Shown: one piece after another, positions 17,559-26,400 of the stretch | Numbering within the stretch: the first letter of the stretch is position 1 | How the letters are laid out: each line of letters opens with the position of its first letter | Assembly: GCF_003330765.1 (NCBI RefSeq) | Contig: NZ_CP024903.1 | Location: 3,100,001-3,164,000 of the forward strand | Source of the DNA: Burkholderia pyrrocinia | Lineage (GTDB): Bacteria; Pseudomonadota; Gammaproteobacteria; Burkholderiales; Burkholderiaceae | DNA length: 64,000 nucleotides | Direction of reading: 5' to 3' | Made by a program: the position numbers and the translations under genes | The notes under the pieces: model-generated | What the model saw: the letters and a program-made list of their open reading frames with translations, nothing else | Told to the model about the DNA's origin: nothing | Databases searched by the model: none

Positions 17559-17727
17559 TTGAAGGCAGAAGAACTAGCAGAAAACAAGAAACAGAGAGAA
17601 GCGGCGGAAACCGCGACCGACGACGGTATGCCCGTCGCGCCGGACATGAGGGCGAATGAAGGACAGTGAAGTGACCCAGGACGGCACGCCGAAGCGATGG
17701 TTGAAGCACGCAAGGACGTGGTTCTAA
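17559..17727 (+). pseudogene. Decayed paralogue of the small gene at 18429-18632
   Basis: A TTG-initiated frame gives MKAEELAENKKQREAAE, then TATDDGMPVAP, and stops at 17667. A second frame then reads TPKRWLKHARTW to a TAA at 17727. Together these match the 67-residue protein at 18429-18632, which has EELEEMKRQRQAVQ, EATDDGMPVAP and RPKQWVKYARKW. One or more indels between 17640 and 17660 break the gene. It lies on the opposite strand to its relative, so the pair is an inverted duplication in which one copy has died. Confidence 0.55.
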
Positions 17728-18014
17728 GATGGTCCCATGCAATCTGGAAGGCCGGTGATCGTGAGAAGGAAGCCCGATCTGTCTTGACGTGGTGAATTCG
17801 CGGGAGGCCGGCGCCGCACCGGTTCATCTCGACGCCTGACACTTAGGATTCTAAAATTATCAAAAAATCCGTGATCGGTCGTCGCATCTCAGGTGCAGCC
17901 GGAAACCGTGCGAAGAGGAGCGTAGTAAACAGGGCCCGGCGAACGAGAATGACCGTGGTCATTTCTCTGGTTACCTAAAATATAAGCATGGGTCCAACCT
18001 CAAAGGAGGCTGCC

Positions 18015-18173
18015 ATGAGCCAGTCAATGATCAGTCTTGTAGTTGGGATCGTGGTGCTGCTATGCGTCGCGATACTTGCAGCGGCACGCTACAGGCGGGA
18101 ACACGAGGACAAGCCGGTTACCCGATGGCTAGACACGCATCCAATTCGCGACTGGCTGCGCCATAAGCACTGA
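18015..18173 (+). CDS. Small single-pass membrane protein
   Basis: A 52-residue protein with a near-perfect ribosome binding site (AAAGGAGG, 4 bases before ATG). It opens MSQSMISLVVGIVVLLCVAI, an N-terminal transmembrane helix, followed by a basic tail (ARYRREHEDKPVTRWLDTHP and RHKH). An A/T-rich stretch, AAAATATAAG, just upstream may be its -10 region. No function is recognised; such small membrane proteins often modulate larger inner-membrane complexes. Confidence 0.6.
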   Translation: MSQSMISLVVGIVVLLCVAILAAARYRREHEDKPVTRWLDTHPIRDWLRHKH

Positions 18174-18351
18174 GTGATTCAACATACTTATTGGGGGCGC
18201 TGGGGCACGCGAGTGCTATTTCTCTATCGCGTAGTCTGTCGTCTGACGTAATTCGAGAACAGATTGAAAAGGCTGACATGACGGACGCAATGCGGGGCGT
18301 GCGCGTTCCCTTAGCTAGCCTTGCGCATGCCGGCTCAATCCCCCCAGGTGT

Positions 18352-18376
18352 AAAAAAGCCGGCGTTTCGCCGGCTT
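18352..18376 (-). terminator. Rho-independent terminator for the hicB-like operon
   Basis: On the minus strand, AAGCCGGCG pairs with CGCCGGCTT around a three-base loop and is followed by a run of six T. It lies 53 bp after the stop of the 67-residue gene at 18429. Confidence 0.85.
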
Positions 18377-18428
18377 CCTGTGCTCGTCGCGAGTCGACGA
18401 ATCGGCGCCCGTTTGGGACGCCAGTTTC

Positions 18429-18632
18429 TTAAGACACGGTGTGACCGCGTGCACCGATCCACTTCCTTGCATATTTCACCCACTGCTTCGGCCTTCTATA
18501 GCGCATTTCCGCATGCGCTTTGGCGTCCTCGCCAGGGGCGACCGGCATGCCATCGTCGGTTGCTTCCTGCACGGCCTGCCGTTGCCGCTTCATTTCTTCA
18601 AGCTCTTCGAGATTGACCTGATCGTCGATCAT
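18429..18632 (-). CDS. Small charged protein, downstream of hicB-like gene
   Basis: A 67-residue protein starting MIDDQVNLEELEEMKRQRQ, with GGGAGT 7 bases before the ATG. It is Glu/Lys/Arg-rich and has a central DDGMPVAPGEDA and a Trp-containing basic end (RPKQWVKYARKW). It follows the HicB-like gene by 17 bp and shares its terminator, so the two are co-transcribed. It is not a HicA toxin, having no HicA G-SHH motif. Function is unknown. A broken copy lies at 17559-17727. Confidence 0.7.
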   Translation of the reverse strand: MIDDQVNLEELEEMKRQRQAVQEATDDGMPVAPGEDAKAHAEMRYRRPKQWVKYARKWIGARGHTVS

Positions 18633-18649
18633 GATTTACTCCCAATATG

Positions 18650-19093
18650 TCAGGTGGAACGCTTGCCTGCGATAAGGGCGACTGAGGGGACCTGCGGCGT
18701 CCGCTCGCGCTGTAGCTCGCGAGCCGCCGCCAGCGAGAAAAATTCCGCACGCGTCATCTGGCGGGCCCGCGCAACTGCATCGACGCGACGAAGCAGACTA
18801 TCGGGAACGCTGAACTGCAACTCGACAGCCGTCGATGTCACGCGTGCAAGATCGATGTCGACGTACACCCAGAGCCCATCTTCACCCACCGTTTCGAGCG
18901 CGCGCAATTCAGTGTCGCGCGTCGGCGCGGCAATCAGCTGCTCACTGCCGTCATAGGCCTGCTCGACAACTTGCGGTGCATTGCGCTCGATCTCTGCAAT
19001 CGACTGACCGATCAGATCGACACCGGGAAAATCGGGAAAATGCGCGTGCAGCGCAGTGCTGCGGGCACGGTTCACATAGAGCGGGTACTGCAT
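18650..19093 (-). CDS. HicB-like antitoxin, apparently without HicA
   Basis: A 147-residue protein with the two-part HicB_lk form. The N-terminal half (MQYPLYVNRARSTALHAHFP and DFPGVDLIGQSIAEI) resembles the partial RNase-H fold of HicB. The C-terminal half (VELQFSVPDSLLRRVDAVAR, TRAEFFSLAAARELQ) is a ribbon-helix-helix DNA-binding domain. The ATG at 19093 has AGGGAG 8 bases upstream; an open frame continues far upstream but its composition is non-coding. HicB normally neutralises the HicA mRNA interferase. No HicA-like frame was found on either side, so it may act as a plain repressor or as an orphan antitoxin. Confidence 0.75.
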   Translation of the reverse strand: MQYPLYVNRARSTALHAHFPDFPGVDLIGQSIAEIERNAPQVVEQAYDGSEQLIAAPTRDTELRALETVGEDGLWVYVDIDLARVTSTAVELQFSVPDSLLRRVDAVARARQMTRAEFFSLAAARELQRERTPQVPSVALIAGKRST

Positions 19094-19736
19094 GGCACGA
19101 CTCCCTGGTGTCCGAAGGGCGGACGGGTATGGGTACTGCTCATAGCCTGGTCGCCTGAACCTTGCCGTCGATAATGTACGCGCAGCATCGAAAGCAGATG
19201 CTCCGGTTGCGGGCAAGAAATGCGATGCATCCCCAAGATCCAGATCGAGGACATGCCGGGGCGAATCGCTATCCGCTGGGAACACGTCTCCCCGAACCTC
19301 CCTTTGGCGGCAGCGTCGTTGATATCGTCGTGCGCGGTTCGCGTTGCCGAAAAACCGGATGAAGTAAGCCCTTGAGATCTGCGAGGGCTTCGAGGGGTAG
19401 GCCTGAAGGTGCAGGCGTGGCGTGTCGAGCGGGAATCGGTGGATTGTTCGACGACGCCTTGTTCGGACCTGCGGGGCACGCGGCACACGCTCGCCATACC
19501 GCATCCGGTCCTGATGAACCCACTGTATACCCTCTCGAGCAGGAAAGGCAGCAATTCCGTTACCCACGACAGCAACGCCGCCAACTGCCGCTGGGCATCG
19601 GCGGCCTTTCCTGAATCGCCCGTCCAGAAGGTCTGCATGCATGCCGCCGAAAATAGATCGCGACAGCATCATCAAATGCGCCCAAACTGCCTGACACGGC
19701 GGTCGCGTCTGCGGCCGGTGAAATTGGGGAAACACT
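19094..19736. other. 643 bp without a supported gene
   Basis: Open frames exist on both strands but have erratic composition and no ribosome binding sites. It must contain the promoter of the hicB-like operon near 19100-19200. I saw no HicA, IS or RNA gene. Confidence 0.45.
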
Positions 19737-19877
19737 ATGGCAAAGGGCCAAGCGCGCAGTAACCGAGAGGCGAAAAAGCCTAAGCAACCGAAGAAATTGC
19801 CGTCTCCCGTAGCAGGTACGTCATGGACGGCCGTTCCGAAGACCACCTCATCCGGCGAACCAGCAAAGAAGAAATAG
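19737..19877 (+). CDS. Small basic Lys/Pro-rich protein
   Basis: A 46-residue protein starting MAKGQARSNREAKKPKQPKK, with a Ser/Thr-rich middle and a terminal KKK. GGGGAA lies 6-8 bases before the ATG. Short basic proteins with this MAKGQ-RSNREAKKPK opening are, as far as I recall, common in Burkholderia, with no known role. Nucleic-acid or ribosome contact is possible given the charge. Confidence 0.6.
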   Translation: MAKGQARSNREAKKPKQPKKLPSPVAGTSWTAVPKTTSSGEPAKKK

Positions 19878-20477
19878 CAGGCAACCGATCACGCAGACCA
19901 AGGTCTGCGTCTCTCTTACCTCCTCCACCCATGCCTGTCGCAGCGCCATACGGATCGGCGACGGCAACACCCCACGCGCTCACCCGCTCCGGAATGAATT
20001 CCGCAGGTCGCGGATGACCTGCATGCGTTTGCTGTTATCTCGGCATTAGCGGCCTCCGCCCGTCGCGAAGTCCTCGCGCGGTTTCCTCGTCCGCGGTTTG
20101 CGCCGCCGCACCGGAATATCCGTCACACCGGCGGCCCATGGTGATGGCCGCGGGCACTCGACCGGGGCTCGTGTCGCTACGGCTGCCATCGGTGGTCTCA
20201 GCGGCCGCATGCGCATTTATCAGCGGCAGCCACAACCGCTTCTTCGTTCCGTCCGTTTGCTCTGTTTGCGCGTGTTCAACCGCACAGAACGAGCGCCACC
20301 TCGGTCTGCACACGCCGCGCCTCGTCTGGCTGTCCCGAAGGAACAACCGATCATGTCTCAACTCGACAAACCGTGCATCGCTGCGACGATAGCGCGCGGT
20401 ACGCCCTTCAGAAATATCGCGCGTGCGAAGCATTTGCCTCGTCTATCGACACCATCGACACTGCAGGACGGACGCTC
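19878..20477. other. 600 bp before the glucan synthase, no gene seen
   Basis: No frame here has a plausible start site plus family resemblance. It should contain the promoter for the glucan synthase gene. No clear palindrome or terminator was found. Confidence 0.4.
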
Positions 20478-23400
20478 ATGAAAACACTCCTCCTCTTCGC
20501 CGCGCGATTGCGTCCGCGCTCGCCGCCATGGACCGACACCGCGCCGGTGCGGGACGAACTGTTTGGGATTGAACGCCTCGAGCAGCACGCGCAAAGCCTT
20601 GCCGCCGCGCAGCCGGTGACGGATCAACCGCCTGTCGTGCTGTCGCTGCACACGCGGCTCGACGACAACGCCGCCGTCCTGCTCGCCGCCTACCGCGCAA
20701 GCGCCAGAGAACTGGAGCGCGGCCATAGCGTGGTGCCCGCTGCCGAATGGCTGCTCGACAACTATCACCTGGTCGAAGAACAGATCCGCGAGATCCGCGA
20801 TGATCTGCCTCCCGGTTATTACCGGCTGCTGCCGAAACTCTCGAGCGGTCCGTTCGCCGGCTACCCGCGCGTGTTTGGTCTTGCATGGGCGTTCGTCGCG
20901 CATACCGACAGCCACTTCAACCCGCAGATCCTGCGGCGTTTCATCGACGCATATCAGCGGGTTCAACCGCTGACAATCGGTGAGCTATGGGCGGTCGCGA
21001 TCACGCTGCGCATCGTGCTGATCGAGAACCTGAGACGCCTCGCCGACCAGATCACTGCCGGCCGGATCGCACGCGCCGATGCCGATGCGCTGACCGAACG
21101 TCTGCTCGAATCGGGTAGCGCACGCTCCGCGCTCGAAGCGGATATTTCGACGCGCTCGTCGGGCATGCTGTCGGAACTGTTCGCGGCGCAACTCGCGAAG
21201 CGGTTGCGCGACCAGGACCCCCGCACGACGCCAGCGCTCGGCTGGCTGGAGGAGCGGCTCAGGCAGCAGGGCTCGTCGGTAGAGGAAGTGGTGCTCCATG
21301 CGCAGCAGAGACAAGGCGCGTCCAATGTCACCGTGCGCAACGTAATCACCAGCATGCGGATGATCTCCGACATCAGCTGGACCGAACTGTTCGAAAGCGT
21401 GAGCCTCGTCGACGAACGGTTGCGCGCGGGCAGCGCCTTCTCGGCGATGGATTTTCCGACCCGTAATCTGTATCGCAGCGCAATCGAGCAACTGGCACGC
21501 GGCTCGGCCTTTACCGAACTAGAAATCACCGACCTCGCGCTGCATCTGGCGCATACGACGGCCGGACCCGCCACCGACTCTGCCTATGAAGAACGCACCG
21601 CGGACCCCGGCTACCACCTGATTGCCGAAGGACGGCGCGCGCTGGAAGACGCGATCGACTTTCGTCCACCGACAGGCTTGCGGCTCACGCGCTTCAACGT
21701 CCGCCTCGGCATCATCGGTTACGTCGGCGAGGTTATGGCGGTTGCTGCCATGCTTCTTGCGCTGGCATTGTGGGCGGTGTCGGCGCTAGCGCCGCAATGG
21801 CACGATCCCTGGGTGTTCGTGCTGTTCGCCGTATGTGGATTCCTGCCCGCCACGGAAATCGCCGTCGCGCTCGTCAACCGGACGGTGACCTGGAGTTTCG
21901 GTGCGAACCCGTTGCCGGCACTCGAACTGACAGCCGGCGTGCCGTCGTCGCTACGTACGCTGATCGCGGTACCCATGCTGCTGACCAGCGAAGCCGATAC
22001 GCGCGAACTCGTCGAACGTCTCGAGGTTCATCACCTGGCGGGCGCGGGCGGCGATCTGTCGTTTGCGTTGCTCGCTGACGGGCTCGACGCCGATCAGGAG
22101 ACCCTCGATGGCGACGCGCCGCTGGTCGCCGTCGCCGCGGCTGCCATCGAAGCGTTGAACCACCGCTACGGGCCGGGCCCGGGCGGCGACCGTTTCCTGT
22201 TGCTGGTCCGCCGACGCGTATTCAATGCAGGCGAAAACTGCTGGATGGGCTGGGAGCGCAAGCGTGGCAAGCTGCACGAACTCAACCGTTTGCTGCGCGG
22301 CGCGACCGACACCACGTTCGTGCCGATCGCCGGATGCATGCCGCATGTGCCACCTGATGTGCGCTACGTCATCACGCTCGATGCGGACACCCGGCTGCCG
22401 CGCGACGCCGCATTGCGCCTGATCGGCAAAATGGCGCATCCGCTGAACCGGCCGAGATTCAGCAGCGTCGAGCAACGCGTCGTGGGCGGCTACGCGATTC
22501 TTCAGCCGCGCGTGACGCCTTCGCTGCCGGTAGGCCAGGAAGGGTCGCTGCATCAGCGCGTGTTCTCCGGCCCCAGCGGAATGGACCCCTATGCTGCTGC
22601 TGTCTCCGACGTTTATCAGGATCTGTTCGGCGAAGGCTCGTTTACCGGCAAGGGCATCTACGACATCGATGCATTCGAAGCTGCGTTGCAGGGCCGCGTG
22701 CCGGAGAACGCGTTGCTCAGTCACGACCTGTTTGAGGGTGTCTTTGCGCGAGCTGGGCTGGCGTCGGATGTCGAGGTGGTCGAAGAAGCACCGGCTCGCT
22801 ACGACGTCGTGGCGAAGCGCCAACATCGCTGGACGCGCGGCGACTGGCAGTTGCTGCCGTGGATCGTCGGGCATCGGCACCGGGACCGTCAGGCGACGCC
22901 ATTGATCGGCCGTCTCAAGATGCTCGACAATCTGCGCCGCTCGCTGATTGCTCCGCTGGTGGTCACCGGGCTTGCGCTGTGCTGGCTCATGCCGCTGCCT
23001 GCAGGGATTGCCGGCGTGGCGTGGATGCTATGCGTGCTCGCGATTCCTGCCTTCCTGCCGACCGTGTTTGCGATCCTGCAGCGGCGCACGGGTGTTCGTC
23101 TGCGCAGCCGCCTTCGTACGCTAGGCGGCGACGCGCGGCTCGCCGCGCTGCAAACGCTGCTGTCCGCCGCGTTTCTCGTCGACCACGCGTGGCGCATGGG
23201 AGATGCGATCGTGCGGACTCTGATGCGGCTGTTCGTGACGCACCGGCACCTGCTCGAATGGACCACCGCCGCGCAGTCGAAAGGCGACCCGCGACTTAAC
23301 CTGAGCGGCTTCTATCGGCAGATGGCGGGTTCGATCGCGCTCACGCTCGCGCTGTCGGCGGGGGCGATCGCCTTTGCGCCGTCGCACTGGCCGCTCGTGC

Positions 23401-26400
23401 TGCCCGTCGCATTGCTGTGGCTCGCCGCACCCGCGTTCGCCCTGTGGTCGAGTCGGTCGCCCGCCACCGCGCGGCGTCTCGCCGCCTCCGAGCAGGACGC
23501 ACGTTATCTGCGTCTGATCGCACGGCGCACGTGGCGCTTCTTCGAGACGTTCGTGACCCCGGAGGAACACATGCTTCCGCCGGACAATTCTCAGGAAGAC
23601 CCGAAGCCTGTCGTCGCGCACCGCACGTCGCCGACCAACCTCGGGCTGTATCTGCTTTCAGCCGTCGCCGCGCGCGATTTCGGCTGGGCAGGCACGATGC
23701 AGACCGTCGAACGGCTCGAAGCCGCATTCGCTTCGATGCAGAAAATGATGCGTTTCAAGGGGCATTTCTATAACTGGTACGGCACGCAGGACTTGCAGGC
23801 GCTGGCGCCTGCGTATGTGTCGTCGGTCGATAGCGGCAATCTGGCCGGTCATCTGATCGCACTCGCCAATGCATGCGAAGAATGGCTGCCTGCGCCGCTC
23901 GCACCGGTGGCCCGCTCCGGCATGCTCGATAACCTGCATCTGGCGCGAGCGGCACTCGATGCCCTGCGTGTATCCAACGGCGAGCGCGGCAAGAAACTGC
24001 TCGGCATTCTCGAAGAAGTGGACACCCAGCTGCGCGGCCCGCAGACGCTCGAAGCGCTGTCACCCGTGTTCGCACGTCTCACGAAGAAAGCACTGGACGC
24101 TACGCGCGACATCATGCCCGCCGCCGACGACGACAGTTACTCCGATCTGATGTTCTGGATCGAAGCGCTGACGAAGAGCGTGGCCGAACACGCTCGCGAT
24201 CAGATGGAATACGCGGCCGAACCGCAATCGCTGCAGACGCGCCTGATCTCGCTCGCCGAAGCTTCGCGCGCGATGGCGCTCGGCATGGACTTCTCGTTCC
24301 TGCTCGATCCCGAACGCAAGTTGTTGTCGATCGGCTACTCGCATGTCGACAACAGCCTCGACCCGAGCTGCTACGACCTGCTGGCTTCCGAGGCGCGACT
24401 CGCAAGCCTGTTCGCGATCGCGAAGGGCGACGTAGCGACGACTCACTGGTTTCGTCTCGGCCGCGCCGCAACGCCGGTCGGCACCGGCTCCGCGCTGATC
24501 TCGTGGTCGGGATCGATGTTCGAGTATCTGATGCCATCGCTGGTGATGCGCGCGCCGGTCGGCAGTCTGCTCGAACAGACTAGCACCCTGATCGTGGAAC
24601 GACAACGCTCGTATGGCCGCGAGCTCGGCATTCCGTGGGGCATCTCGGAGTCCGCCTACAACGCGCGCGACATGGAATTCACCTACCAGTATTCGAACTT
24701 CGGCGTGCCGGGCCTCGGCCTCAAACGCGGTCTCTCCGAAAACCGGGTGATCGCGCCTTATGCTACGGGCCTCGCCGCCATGGTTGCGCCGGAGGCCGCC
24801 TGCGAAAACTACGCGCAGCTCGCTGCGCTGGGTGCGCTGGGACGCTACGGCTTTTACGAAGCGCTCGACTTCACCCGTGCCCGTTTGCCTGACGGCGAGC
24901 CCTTCGCCATTGTGCGCAACTTCATGGCGCATCACCAGGGCATGACGATCGTGGCTATCGCCAATACCCTGCTCGACGCGCAGATGCGGGCGCGCTTCCA
25001 TCGCGAGCCGATGATCCAGGCAAGCGAGCTGCTGCTGCAGGAACGCATGCCACGCGACGTGGCCGTCGCGCACCCGCGTGCCGAAGAAGTGAACAAATCG
25101 GCGACCGACGCCGGCACCGCGCCGCTCACCGTGCGCCGTGTCGTCGAGCAGACATCCGCCGCACGGGCACCGATCACGCATCTGCTGTCCAACGGACGGT
25201 ACGCGGTGATGCTGACCGCGACCGGCGCAGGCTACAGCCGATGGCGCGATCTGGCGATCACGCGCTGGCGTGAAGACACGACCCGCGACAACTGGGGCTC
25301 GTTTATCTTCCTGCGCGACACGCTGCGCGGGCATGTCTGGTCCGCGGGAGCGCAGCCGCTCACCGGCGAAGTCGAGGCTGGCAGTGTCGTGTTTGGCGAG
25401 GATCACGCGGAATTTACCCGGCGCGACGGATCGCTCACGACCACGATGGACGTGCTCGTGTCCGGCGAGGACGACGGCGAAGTCCGTCGCGTATCGCTTG
25501 CGAACAGCGGACGCGGCGCGCGCGAAATCGAGCTGACCTCATATGCCGAGCTCTCGCTGGCCACCCCGGCCGCCGACAACGCGCATCCGGCTTTTTCCCG
25601 TATGTTCGTGCAGACCGAGCACCTCGCGGAATTCGGCGCACTGGTGGCGACGCGACGCCTGCGCTCGCCCGACGACCCGCAGATCTGGGCCGCGCATTTT
25701 GCGGTCGTCGACGGCGAAATCGTTGCCGAGCCGCAATACGAAACCGACCGCCTGCGTTTTCTCGGTCGCGGACACAGTGTGGGCAACGCTGCATCGATCG
25801 TCGACGGCGAACCGCTTGGCAATACCACCGGCACCGTGCTCGATCCGGTCTTTGCGCTGCGCTATCGCGTGCTGGTACCGCCGGGCAAGGTGGTACGCGT
25901 GACCTTCTGGACCGTGGTGGCCGATTCGCGCGCACGGTTGCTCGACCTGATCGACAAGCACCACGATCGCAACGCGTTCGACCGCGCGAAGACACTCGCG
26001 TGGACCCAGGCTCAGGTGCAGTTGCGCTACCTTGACATCGAAGCCGAAGAGGCCGCGGACTTCCAGCGGCTCGCCGCGCCTATTTTGTACGCCGATCCGC
26101 GCTTCAGGGCACCGTCCGAGGCGATCGTGCGCGGAGCCGGCGCGCAATCGGGGCTGTGGCCGCAGGCGATCTCGGGCGACCTGCCGATCGTGTTGCTGCG
26201 TATCAGCGACGTCGAAGACATCGCCCAGGTCCGGCAGTTATTGAAGGCCCACGAATACTGGCGAATGAAGCGGCTCGCCGTCGATCTCGTCATCGTCAAC
26301 GAACGGGCTTCGTCGTATATCCAGGAGTTGCAGACAGCAATCGAGACAGCTGTGCGCAGCAGCCAGACGCGCCCCCGCTTCGGCGAAGAGCTGGCGCAAG

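Noticed and set aside
18174..19736. HicA toxin partner of the HicB-like protein
   Set aside because: No 50-90 residue frame with a HicA G-SHH motif on either strand.
18650..19846. A 398-codon version of the HicB-like gene
   Set aside because: The first 250 codons have non-coding composition; the ATG at 19093 has a ribosome binding site and starts the recognised domain.
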